This document shows positions 1-6,923 of a stretch of DNA of 9,618 nucleotides, in pieces (position 1 is the first letter of the stretch; each line of letters starts with the position of its first letter). Location: NCBI GenBank assembly GCA_038230775.1, contig JBBRMQ010000168.1, forward strand, positions 1-9,618, written 5' to 3'. The position numbers and the translations under genes were made by a program. The notes under the pieces were generated by a model. It had not been told where the DNA came from, searched no databases, and worked only from the letters and a program-made list of their open reading frames with translations. Origin of the DNA: JBBRMQ01 sp038230775 (GTDB lineage Bacteria; Acidobacteriota; Thermoanaerobaculia; Gp7-AA8).

Positions 1-89
1 CCACACCGGTCCCTCGCTACGCTCGGGATGACAACCGGAATCAAGGCTGGCCAGCATGTCATTCCGAGCGTAGCGTGGAACCGGTGTGG
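1..89. repeat. 32-bp-arm inverted repeat at the left edge, probable terminator or dispersed palindromic element
   Basis: Bases 1-32 and 58-89 are inverted copies of each other, with 29 of 32 positions matching and a 25-base loop. Each arm has an outer CCACACCGGT block and an inner block containing CGCTACGCTCGG. The element starts 22 bases after the stop codon of the kinase gene at 112-2070, so in that transcript it would form a very stable hairpin. No T-run follows it inside the window. From memory, the inner block resembles palindromic elements scattered through intergenic regions of several GC-rich soil bacteria; that is recall, not a search result. The element may continue beyond base 1, so its left limit is unknown. 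Termination or mRNA 3' protection is inferred from position. Confidence 0.75.
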
Positions 90-111
90 GCGGGCGGGGC
101 GTAGTACGTGC

Positions 112-2070
112 CTAGTTCGACGGTTCGGTCGACGTGAACTGCTGTGCGCCCTCGATGCGGGTCTCGCCGAATTTCTGCTCAGAGTCGTTGGCCGGTGTGC
201 GCGACGTCGCGGGCAGAAAAATATCGACGGTGGTCCCCGAACCCTCTTCGCTCGCAACGTGAAGGCGCCCGCCGTGAGCGTTCACGATCTGCTGCGCACC
301 GGCCAGTCCCAGTCCTGTGCCGCCCTTCTTGGTGGTGAAGAAGGGTTCAATGACCCGCGTGAGATTCACCGCGGCGATGCCCGGTCCATCATCCGTCACC
401 GACAGGTGAATGAACGGGTGCGAAGCTGGCAGCGTGCCGAACGGATCCTTCTCGCCCGTCGGTGAAGCGCATGCGGACATCGTGATGTGACCTTGTCCTG
501 TGCCGATCGCCTCGGTCGCGTTGGTGACGAGGTTCAAGAACGCCTGCGATATCTGTCCCTGGTCGGCGTCCATGATCAAGGTCGTATCCGCGACGACGAC
601 ATCCAGTTGAATATTGAAGGGGAGGAGCAGCCCCAACTTCGCGGCGCACTCGTGCAGCCATGATGCAACGTCCACCGTGGAGCGGACCGGATTCTCCGGC
701 GCGGTGAAGCGTCGCAGTTCTTCGGTGATCCGGCGTCCCCGCTGCACCGATTGCCCGATGCGTTTCGCGGCATCGACCACTCTCGGTTCTTTGCTGGACC
801 GGGTGATGATCTCGGCAAATGGCTGGATGCCCATGAGGACATTGTTGAACTCATGCGACATGGACGCCGCCACCCGTCCCAGCCCGGCCATCCGATTTGC
901 ACGTTCGAGCTCGGTCTGCAGCCGGCGCCGTTCGGTGATGTCAACGAAGGAGGCAACGACACCGACGATCGTCTTCTGATCGTAAATCGGGGAGACGAAG
1001 ATCTCGATGGGAAGCGCTGTCCCGTCGCGCCGGCGGAACATCTCATCGGTGAGGTGCACGGGTTTGCCATCGATGGCCACTCGGGAGATCGGACATTCAC
1101 GCGCCGTGTGTGCCGGCCCGTCCGCCGCATCGCGGTGGATCAGCTCATGAATATTGCCGCCCAGGAGCTCGTCCGCCGCATACCCCAGCATGGTTGCTGC
1201 CGCATGGTTCACGAGAGTGCAGCGGCCGCTGAGGTTGGCGGCGCAGATTCCTTCGTAGGTCGAGTGCAGCAGAAGCTCGATCTTCTTCGTCAGCGCGTAC
1301 CGGGCCGTTTCTCCTTCAAGAATCGACCTCGCATCGTGCGTGATGCTGAGCGCGAACTCGACCTCTTGCGCCGCGTTGAGCTCCGGAACGATCGTTCCCC
1401 CGAACACTTTTGGGACTCCGCTGTGCGTGAAGATGAATTCGACTGTTTGAGGTTCCTTCGTGCCGAAGACGGCGGCCACGGCGGTTTCGAATGCGTCGCA
1501 CAGATTCTCCGGGCGTCCGAGCTCGCGCTGGGTCTTGCCAATGTACTCGGAGGCGGGAATCCCCGAATAGCGCTCGACGACGGGGCTGATGTAGACGCAG
1601 CGAAAATCGCGTGTGAAGCGGCTGATGACGTCGGGCGAGTTCTCGACCAGTTCCTTGAACGACGGTACGCAACGCTTCTCGGCGCGATACAGCTCGCGCT
1701 CGACGACCGTCGCGAGGGCTTTCCCGTTGAGTCCGAGAGCGAAGTCATTGATGCCGCTCCGTAAGAGCCCGAGAGCAATGGCGTCGGCATCGTCACCGCA
1801 AACGATCAGGGGGACGTCTGGATGCGCTCGCCGGATGAGAGTGACGGCGTCCGTGTCGCTGATGTCGGGAAGCGTCGAGCTGTACAGGACGACGTCGCAT
1901 TCAACTTCCAGCGCATGGATGAGCTGTTGCCGGGACTCGGCGCGGCTCCACGACAGAGCGAATCCATCAATCTGGAGCAACTCGGTCTGGTCAGGGGCTT
2001 CGGCGCCGCCGCCTCCGAGGGCGAAAACACGTAGCTTGTGGGGAATGGTGGTCGAGGTTCGCACATCCAT
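112..2070 (-). CDS. PAS-PAS sensor histidine kinase with a degenerate N-terminal receiver domain
   Basis: This is a 652-residue soluble kinase with no membrane segment, so it should sense a cytoplasmic or diffusible cue. Residues about 12-130 have the length and pattern of a receiver domain (DVVLYSSTLPDI, then VPLIV, then a SGINDF turn), but the acidic pair is Gly-Gly (19-20), the phospho-acceptor position is Ser64, and the Thr and Lys positions are Gly92 and Gly113, so it cannot work as a normal phosphoacceptor. Two PAS domains follow, at about 137-250 and 262-383. The phosphorylated histidine is His406 in SHEFNN, an H-box typical of NtrB-like PAS kinases. The ATPase domain has NLVTNA (Asn517), DDGPGI (560-565), EPFFTT and GTGLGLA (584-590). 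Residues from about 621 on form a polar tail. The ATG at 2070 has no clear Shine-Dalgarno; it was chosen because it gives the complete receiver-like fold. No C-terminal receiver or cognate regulator gene is adjacent, although a receiver scrap lies just upstream. Confidence 0.9.
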   Translation of the reverse strand: MDVRTSTTIPHKLRVFALGGGGAEAPDQTELLQIDGFALSWSRAESRQQLIHALEVECDVVLYSSTLPDISDTDAVTLIRRAHPDVPLIVCGDDADAIALGLLRSGINDFALGLNGKALATVVERELYRAEKRCVPSFKELVENSPDVISRFTRDFRCVYISPVVERYSGIPASEYIGKTQRELGRPENLCDAFETAVAAVFGTKEPQTVEFIFTHSGVPKVFGGTIVPELNAAQEVEFALSITHDARSILEGETARYALTKKIELLLHSTYEGICAANLSGRCTLVNHAAATMLGYAADELLGGNIHELIHRDAADGPAHTARECPISRVAIDGKPVHLTDEMFRRRDGTALPIEIFVSPIYDQKTIVGVVASFVDITERRRLQTELERANRMAGLGRVAASMSHEFNNVLMGIQPFAEIITRSSKEPRVVDAAKRIGQSVQRGRRITEELRRFTAPENPVRSTVDVASWLHECAAKLGLLLPFNIQLDVVVADTTLIMDADQGQISQAFLNLVTNATEAIGTGQGHITMSACASPTGEKDPFGTLPASHPFIHLSVTDDGPGIAAVNLTRVIEPFFTTKKGGTGLGLAGAQQIVNAHGGRLHVASEEGSGTTVDIFLPATSRTPANDSEQKFGETRIEGAQQFTSTEPSN

Positions 2071-2088
2071 TCGTGCGATTCAGCGACG

Positions 2089-2118
2089 ATTAAAATACAT
2101 TGCGGCGCAAAGTGTCCT
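2089..2118 (-). promoter_or_regulatory. Candidate promoter of the 652-aa kinase gene
   Basis: On the minus strand AGGACA (2118-2113) and TTTAAT (2094-2089) are separated by 18 bases, matching the sigma-70 consensus boxes at 4 and 5 of 6 positions. The TTTAAT lies in a locally AT-rich patch that stands out from the GC-rich surroundings. Transcription would begin near 2082, leaving a leader of only about 12 bases before the ATG at 2070, which would fit the lack of a Shine-Dalgarno there. This is a motif match only; phyla with other sigma preferences may not use it. Confidence 0.3.
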
Positions 2119-2128
2119 GAAACCGGAC

Positions 2129-2191
2129 TCACGCCACATCGCGGCACGCGCCGGAGTCGGCGGTGGAGTCGTCGACGATGAGGACGTTCAT
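2129..2191 (-). pseudogene. 20-codon remnant of a response regulator receiver domain
   Basis: An ATG at 2191-2189 overlaps the TGA of the upstream membrane-protein gene (ATGA, 2191-2188) and opens a frame that starts MNVLIVDDSTADS and stops at 2131-2129. MNVLIVDDS is a textbook first beta strand and acidic pair of a CheY-like receiver. After about 13 residues the similarity ends, and a stop comes at codon 21. Only about 60 bases remain before the next gene starts, so the other roughly 100 receiver residues are missing, not merely shifted out of frame. The intact start overlap suggests this was once a real gene in an operon with the membrane protein. It is not part of the downstream kinase: the distance to that ATG is not a multiple of three, and the kinase has its own receiver-like first strand. 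A functional short peptide is possible but less likely. Confidence 0.65.
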
Positions 2192-2586
2192 CGAGCGGCA
2201 GCCTTCTCGACGCGTTCCTGCTGCGCGATCTCGATCCGCTCATGCTTGATGACGATCCGGAGACGTCCGAAGAGACTCATGTAGAGGTTCGCAACCCACA
2301 CCAGCGAGAACAACGCGATCACATATCCACGCCATCCCGGCATGAGAAACGTGAAGTGCGTCAACAGCAGGAAGAACGCGGTCACGTAGTGGCTGAAGCA
2401 GTATTCGCACGTGAAAAGGTAGAAGAATTTTCGCGTGACCAGCCGGCGGCAGGCTTCACTCTGCCTCTCGCAGTACTTACGCGGTTCGAGGAAGACCTCT
2501 TCGTGCGTGACGGTCCATGAGACGGAGGCAATCGGAATTGCCAGCAGCAGGAGCGCCAACAACTGCGCGGTGAGATTCCCGGTCAT
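2188..2586 (-). CDS. Small three-helix membrane protein with a CxxC motif, function unknown
   Basis: The product is 132 residues and I do not recognise a named function. Hydrophobic segments lie at about 6-24, 66-83 and 86-107, so it should be an inner-membrane protein with three helices and a charged C-terminal tail (KHERIEIAQQERVEK) rich in Glu, Lys and Arg. Between helices 1 and 2 is a polar loop with Cys39 and Cys46, and the loop ends in TCEYCFSHYV, where Cys60 and Cys63 form a CxxC just before helix 2. A CxxC beside a membrane helix recalls the small DUF1360-type membrane proteins, but that is a weak resemblance. The ATG at 2586 has no good Shine-Dalgarno. The stop overlaps the receiver remnant at 2129-2191, and the gene is co-directional with the signalling genes on both sides. 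Codon pattern and helix arrangement look those of a real gene, and there is no frameshift. Confidence 0.75.
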   Translation of the reverse strand: MTGNLTAQLLALLLLAIPIASVSWTVTHEEVFLEPRKYCERQSEACRRLVTRKFFYLFTCEYCFSHYVTAFFLLLTHFTFLMPGWRGYVIALFSLVWVANLYMSLFGRLRIVIKHERIEIAQQERVEKAAAR

Positions 2587-2634
2587 CAGTCAGTCCGGTG
2601 TTGTCGTTTGGGGAGCTCTGCACAACACCAGGCG

Positions 2635-2749
2635 CCCCTCATCCGCCCTTCGGGCACCTTCTCCCCGCACGCGGGGCGAAGGGCAATATAAGGGTGGTGC
2701 CCCCTCGCCCCGCTTGCGGGGAGAGGGTGGCCGAAGGCCAGGTGAGGGG
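2635..2749. repeat. Inverted pair of 49-bp palindromic repeat units
   Basis: Bases 2635-2683 and the complement of 2701-2749 are copies of one 49-bp unit, identical at 42 of 49 positions and separated by 17 bases. Each unit contains two nested hairpins: a short one (GCCC-TTC-GGGC in the left copy, GGCC-TTC-GGCC in the right) and a longer one built on CCCCGC/GCGGGG with a flanking CCTTC/GAAGG or CCCTC/GAGGG arm. Four of the seven differences form two base-pair-preserving changes. The head-to-head pair makes the whole 115 bp one large imperfect palindrome, like REP/BIME-type elements. The unit resembles repeats that are common in intergenic regions of many GC-rich bacteria; this is recall, not a search. 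No transposase is encoded nearby. The element sits at the cut end of the alcohol dehydrogenase fragment. Confidence 0.85.
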
Positions 2750-2763
2750 TTTCTCGCACTTGC

Positions 2764-2909
2764 GCCGCCCTTGGGGATGTGGAGGTCCGTTCCGCAGATC
2801 GTCGAGGTCGTGATGCGCACGATGGCGTCGCACGGATGCTGAATCTCGGGCCGCCGCCGTTGTCCTCCCGTCCGTGTTTCGCCGGGCCGTGGTCGACCAG
2901 CGCTTTCAT
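2764..2909 (-). pseudogene. Frameshifted, truncated N-terminus of a zinc-dependent alcohol dehydrogenase
   Basis: From the ATG at 2909 the minus strand reads MKALVDHGPAKHG, then shifts by one base somewhere around 2850-2865, and in the new frame reads PEIQHP followed by DAIVRITTSTICGTDLHI and PKGG (ends 2764). Joined, this is the start of the medium-chain, zinc-dependent alcohol dehydrogenase family, which typically opens MKALVYHGP and carries an ICGTDLH motif whose Cys is a catalytic zinc ligand. The family is normally about 340-380 residues; here fewer than 50 remain, without the GHE motif or the Rossmann domain. The sequence turns unrelated within 15 bases of the 49-bp repeat pair, and no dehydrogenase sequence resumes on the far side. 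It is therefore a dead fragment made by a frameshift plus a large deletion or rearrangement. Similarity was judged by eye, but both segments fit the family independently and are in the right order and spacing. Confidence 0.8.
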
Positions 2910-2971
2910 GCTCGAAGTCGTCGCGGATGGTTTCGCGCTCTTAGTGTCGAACGGCATTTCAGCAACCGTCA

Positions 2972-2983
2972 CGGAGATCTCCG
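2972..2983. other. Perfect 12-bp palindrome CGGAGATCTCCG
   Basis: The 12 bases are exactly self-complementary with no loop. They lie about 16 bases after the stop codon of the CheB/CheR fusion, upstream of the dehydrogenase fragment. It could be an old operator for the lost dehydrogenase gene, or chance. It is not a convincing terminator, because on the minus strand the T-run comes before it and not after it. Confidence 0.25.
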
Positions 2984-2998
2984 GAAAAAGATGAAGGT

Positions 2999-5900
2999 TC
3001 ATTTCAAGCCGGCAACGGCGGGGTCTGTGGTCTGGCGGCTTCGTCGCGATCCGGGCTGCCGGCGCCCAGACTTCGTGTCGATGTCGGTCTCGCCCGTCGG
3101 CAGCGCGAGTGGGAGCGTCACGGTGAACGTCGATCCGAGCCCTTCGCCCGGACTCTCGGCATTCACCGTTCCGCCATGCAGGGCTACGATCTGGGAAACG
3201 ATCGCCAGACCGATTCCGAGGCCCGGAGAGTGGTCGCCCTCCTGATCGGCCTGCCGAAACAACTCGAAGACGTGCGGAAGAAACTCGCTGCTGATGCCGG
3301 CGCCGGTGTCGCGCACGGACAGCCGCGCTTCGTTGCCTTCGCGATCCAGCACGATCGTGATCTTGCCGTTGGACGGGGTGAACTTGATCGCGTTGCTCAA
3401 GAGATTCCAGAGCACCTGCAGCAGCCGGACCGAGTCCGCGACGACCGGCGCGGGCGACAGCAGGATGTTCGATCGAATCTCAATACCCTTCAGTGAGGCG
3501 CTCAAGCGCGTCATGTCGATCGCGGAATGAATGACGTTGGCGACGTCGACCTCTCCCATATCCATGCGGAGCTTCTGTTCGCGGATGCGCGCCACGTCGA
3601 GCAGGTCTTCGATGAACACTCGCAGCAGGTTGGCGCCCTGCTCGACCTGCCGCAGCGCGTCTTCGGCCATGCTCGGCGCTTCTTTTGCCAACTGGACCCA
3701 GCCGAGAATGGAGGTGAGGGGAGTGCGCAACTCGTGGGCCACCGTTCCCAGAAATGCGTCCTTGTAGCGATTCGCGCCTTCGGCTTCGCGGAACAAGAGC
3801 GCGGTGTCGATCGCGGTCGCCGCACGTCGCGCCAGCTCTTCGGCCAGTTGCAGATCCGCGGCCTCGTAACGGCGATGCGAGGAGGAGAAGGTCGTGGTGC
3901 CGAGGATGTTTCCGCGGACGATGAGCGGGACGCTGATCATCGACCGCACGCCGAGCGCGCCGATCAACTGTCGGAGTTTGGACTCCGGATCGAGACAGGC
4001 CAGCGGCGACTCCTTGATGTCTTCAGTGTCCGCGATCAGAACGGATGCGCGGCGCCGCAGCGCTTCCGGAGCGCCGGGCGCAGTCTCACGTTCTTCGAAC
4101 ACGGCCTTCTGGAACTGCAGTGCGAGATCGCGCATGACCGGATTGGCGTGCGCGATCGTCAGGTGGCGAATCGATCCGTCGTCGTTGACCAGATCCACTG
4201 CACACCAGTCGGCGAACTCCGCGGCCGAGAGCCGCGTCAGGGACTCGAGCGTCGTCTCGTAGTCCAGTGAGGACGCGAGCAGCACGCTCGCTTCGGCCAG
4301 CATTTTGGCGCGGCTCGCCGCACGCTCTGCGTTCAACACGCTGCGCTTGAAAAGGTCGATGTCGATGAGCGCGATGATGGCGCCGTCGATGTGACCTTCG
4401 CTCGTTCGATACGGTCGTATGCGGGCGAGCCGCCAGCGCCCTCCGTACTCCTCGATCTCGACGTCCGCCTCGGTGCCTGACCGGATCACATCCATGACCA
4501 GTCCATTGAGGATGCTGACGTCGATGCGCGAGGACTTCGTTTCCAGCAGCGGATGGCCGACGCAGTCGTCGCAGTTCAACAGCGCGCGAGCGGTGGCGTT
4601 GAACCGGCGGACGTTCGAGTCGATGCCCACGAAGAGGATGGGGATCTCCACCGCGGCCAGGAGGTTCTCGAGATCGTCGTTGAAGCGTGTCAGCGTCGAG
4701 TTCCGAACGTTCAGCCGGTCGTTGAGAGTACTGAGCTCTTCGTTCGCCGACTGCAGTTCTTCTTTGGCCGTCTCGAGCTCTTCGTTCGTGCTGCGCAACT
4801 CCTCATCGCTCGATTGCGCTTCTTCCGCCGCCGCTCCCGCTTCTTCGGCCAGACGCTCGCGATCCTCGACGACATCCGCGAGCGCCTGGCGCAGTCCATT
4901 CGCTTCTGCCTGCTCTTCCACGCGTTTCGGGCGGCCCCGCCGCGGGGCCGTTGCGACACCGCGGTCATGGAAGAGGATCCAGTACAGATCGGCAGCGCCA
5001 TCTTCGCCCAGGTAGGGAACGACCTCGAACGCGATCCGTCGCGCCTTCGAACCGTCTTCCACGACGATGTCCTTGCTCTGCATGGCTACGTCTTCGTGCA
5101 CGACCCGGCGAACCATCGGGCGCAGATCGGCAAGCACCTCGCGATGACGGATCAGCCGGAACAGGTTGAGAGTCGCTTCTCCGGCGACGAGCTTGAGATA
5201 CGGAGTGACATCGCCGCGCAGACGGATGATCTCCATCTGGTCGTTGACGAGCACCCCGCACGGCGCGAGATGCGTGACCAGAAAGCTGTCAGCCCGGTCG
5301 GCAACGCTGGGTTCTGTGTCTCGTTTCGCCGCGGCAACGCGGCTGGCGATGGGTTGCCGGCCGGTGGCGGCGAAATCGAGGTCCGCACCGAGGCGTGCGG
5401 GAGAGGCTTGTTTCCGGTACAGCAGCGGCTTCGTTCCCGTCGATCGGAACAGGGTGGTGGAGCTGTGGAGATTCTCCGACGCGCCGAGCATCAGGAAGCC
5501 GTCCGGCACGAGCGAATAGTGCAGGAGGGAGATCGCTCTCTTCTGCAATGGGAGACCGAAGTAGATGAGCACGTTGCAGCAGGTCGCCAGGTCGATCCTC
5601 GAATATGGCGGGTCGTAGGTCACGTCCTGACGCGCGAACACGCAAAGCTCGCGGACCCTCTTCGAAACCTTATAGCCCCCCGGTGCCACAGAAAAGAATC
5701 GCTTCAATCGGGTTTCCGAAACGTTGGCGATCGTCCGCTCGGCGTAAAAGCCTTTGCGTGCTGTTTCCAGCGACTTCTCATTGATGTCCGTTCCGTAGAT
5801 GATGATTTTCGGCCCGTCGAGGCGTTCATCCAGAAACTCGAGAAGCGAGATCGCGATCGAATACACCTCTTCTCCTGTGGAGCAGCCTGCCACCCACACG

Positions 5901-6829
5901 CGCACAGTGTCGCTCGGAGTCTTGTTCTTGAAGATTGCCGGATAAACCGTCGTCTTGAGCGCGGCGTACTGGTCGGGCTCGCGAAAGAATGACGTCACGC
6001 CGATCAAGAGGTCCTGGTACAGAGCGTCGAGCTCGATGGGATCCCGCTTCAACAGGTCGGCGTACTCCTCGGGTGTAGCGAACCCGCCAAGGAGAACGCG
6101 TCGCAGGACCCGCCGCCGAACGCTCGTCTGCTTGAACAGATGGAAGTCGGTTGCGTGCTGTCGTCGCAGCATCTGCAGGATCTCTTCGAATGCATCGTTG
6201 TCCGCCGCAGCCGTCCCATCTTCCTGGATCGCGGCCCGGACGAGTTGCTTTGCGATCTCACCTGGCGACAGGACGAGATCTGCCGCCCCGGCTGCCGCCC
6301 GGGGCATGACGTCGAACTTCGCGGTCTCGGGACTCTGCGCGAACGTGATGCCGCCGGCATCGCGGATCGATTGCAGACCGGTCGATCCGTCGGCGTCGTT
6401 GCCGGAGAGGATGACTCCGATTGCACGGCCTTCCTGATCGGCGGCCAGCGACTGGAAGAAGGTGTCGAGTGGCCGATGGGGAACGGTCACTGTTCGCGGC
6501 TCGAGGTGAAGAATCCCATCGGCGATCGTCATCTCGCGATCGGGCGGAATGACGTAGACGCGATCGCGTTCGATCCGCATGCCATCGGTGACCTGCTGGA
6601 CGGGAATCGCCGCAGACTTCGCGAGAATGTCCGCGAGCATGCTTTCCTGCCGGGGGTTGAGATGCTGTACGAAGACGAACGCCAGTCCGGTTTGCGCGGG
6701 AATCCCTTCCAGCAGTTCAATGAAGGCGTCGAGCCCTCCGGCGGAGGCTCCGACGGCCACAACGCGAGCCGATAGCGTCGGGCTCGCCATGGTGGTGGCG
6801 CGGAGCGGGGGCGCTTTTGCTTGAGTCAT
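2999..6829 (-). CDS. CheB-CheR-PAS-GAF-histidine kinase fusion protein
   Basis: The 1276-residue soluble protein joins two chemotaxis-type receptor-modifying enzymes to a sensor kinase. Residues about 20-195 are a CheB methylesterase with the catalytic triad Ser29 (GASAGG), His56 (FVQHLNP) and Asp147 (LSGNDADG). Residues about 212-475 are a CheR methyltransferase: TSFFREP (279-285), the S-adenosylmethionine loop GCSTGEE (315-321), GTDIN (346-350) and NVLIYF (419-424). The family's usual CRN before VLIYF is CCN here (Arg to Cys at 418). A PAS-like segment (about 512-625), a Glu-rich coiled coil (about 637-712), a PAS domain (about 715-830) and a GAF domain (about 840-1010) follow. The kinase core has His1032 (AHELRTPL), Asn1146 (NLLSNAIKF), DTGAGI (1174-1179) and GLGIGLA (1203-1209). 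There is no receiver domain, which classical CheB has, and no chemotaxis gene is adjacent, so a role outside flagellar chemotaxis is likely. The ATG at 6829 is supported by GGAGG just upstream; the ATG at codon 14 is less likely. Confidence 0.93.
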   Translation of the reverse strand: MTQAKAPPLRATTMASPTLSARVVAVGASAGGLDAFIELLEGIPAQTGLAFVFVQHLNPRQESMLADILAKSAAIPVQQVTDGMRIERDRVYVIPPDREMTIADGILHLEPRTVTVPHRPLDTFFQSLAADQEGRAIGVILSGNDADGSTGLQSIRDAGGITFAQSPETAKFDVMPRAAAGAADLVLSPGEIAKQLVRAAIQEDGTAAADNDAFEEILQMLRRQHATDFHLFKQTSVRRRVLRRVLLGGFATPEEYADLLKRDPIELDALYQDLLIGVTSFFREPDQYAALKTTVYPAIFKNKTPSDTVRVWVAGCSTGEEVYSIAISLLEFLDERLDGPKIIIYGTDINEKSLETARKGFYAERTIANVSETRLKRFFSVAPGGYKVSKRVRELCVFARQDVTYDPPYSRIDLATCCNVLIYFGLPLQKRAISLLHYSLVPDGFLMLGASENLHSSTTLFRSTGTKPLLYRKQASPARLGADLDFAATGRQPIASRVAAAKRDTEPSVADRADSFLVTHLAPCGVLVNDQMEIIRLRGDVTPYLKLVAGEATLNLFRLIRHREVLADLRPMVRRVVHEDVAMQSKDIVVEDGSKARRIAFEVVPYLGEDGAADLYWILFHDRGVATAPRRGRPKRVEEQAEANGLRQALADVVEDRERLAEEAGAAAEEAQSSDEELRSTNEELETAKEELQSANEELSTLNDRLNVRNSTLTRFNDDLENLLAAVEIPILFVGIDSNVRRFNATARALLNCDDCVGHPLLETKSSRIDVSILNGLVMDVIRSGTEADVEIEEYGGRWRLARIRPYRTSEGHIDGAIIALIDIDLFKRSVLNAERAASRAKMLAEASVLLASSLDYETTLESLTRLSAAEFADWCAVDLVNDDGSIRHLTIAHANPVMRDLALQFQKAVFEERETAPGAPEALRRRASVLIADTEDIKESPLACLDPESKLRQLIGALGVRSMISVPLIVRGNILGTTTFSSSHRRYEAADLQLAEELARRAATAIDTALLFREAEGANRYKDAFLGTVAHELRTPLTSILGWVQLAKEAPSMAEDALRQVEQGANLLRVFIEDLLDVARIREQKLRMDMGEVDVANVIHSAIDMTRLSASLKGIEIRSNILLSPAPVVADSVRLLQVLWNLLSNAIKFTPSNGKITIVLDREGNEARLSVRDTGAGISSEFLPHVFELFRQADQEGDHSPGLGIGLAIVSQIVALHGGTVNAESPGEGLGSTFTVTLPLALPTGETDIDTKSGRRQPGSRRSRQTTDPAVAGLK

Positions 6830-6833
6830 GGAT

Positions 6834-6838
6834 CCTCC
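6834..6838 (-). promoter_or_regulatory. Shine-Dalgarno GGAGG of the CheB/CheR fusion
   Basis: GGAGG on the minus strand ends four bases before the ATG at 6829. It is the clearest ribosome binding site in the window and decides the start against the in-frame ATG at codon 14. The short spacing is acceptable because GGAGGA can pair as a whole. Confidence 0.75.
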
Positions 6839-6923
6839 ATCGCGGGTGACCGTCTGGAGGGGTGGAGGTGCCGAGGCGCGTGAGCGCCCTTCGTTGCGAC
6901 CTACCGATTCAGGCGTGTGTTAT

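Noticed and set aside
751..1764. 337-codon open frame on the plus strand
   Set aside because: Antisense to the PAS-PAS kinase; no domain or motif is seen in its translation, while the minus strand has clear PAS and kinase motifs throughout.
2635..2749. CRISPR array
   Set aside because: There are only two copies, in inverted orientation and internally palindromic, with one 17-bp spacer, so it is not an array of direct repeats.
2635..2749. Insertion sequence ends
   Set aside because: There is no transposase frame, no target-site duplication that I can identify, and only 17 bases lie between the inverted units.
2586..3002. 138-residue protein between the fusion gene and the membrane protein
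   Set aside because: Its frame follows the dehydrogenase for only about 20 residues, then runs through out-of-frame remnant and palindromic repeats; no coherent fold is visible.
3527..4270. 247-codon open frame on the plus strand
   Set aside because: Antisense to the GAF and DHp region of the fusion protein, with no recognisable fold or ribosome binding site.
4553..5992. 479-codon open frame on the plus strand
   Set aside because: It lies wholly antisense to the CheB/CheR fusion, whose domains account for this stretch. Its product is Arg-rich without recognisable motifs, as expected for antisense shadows in GC-rich DNA.
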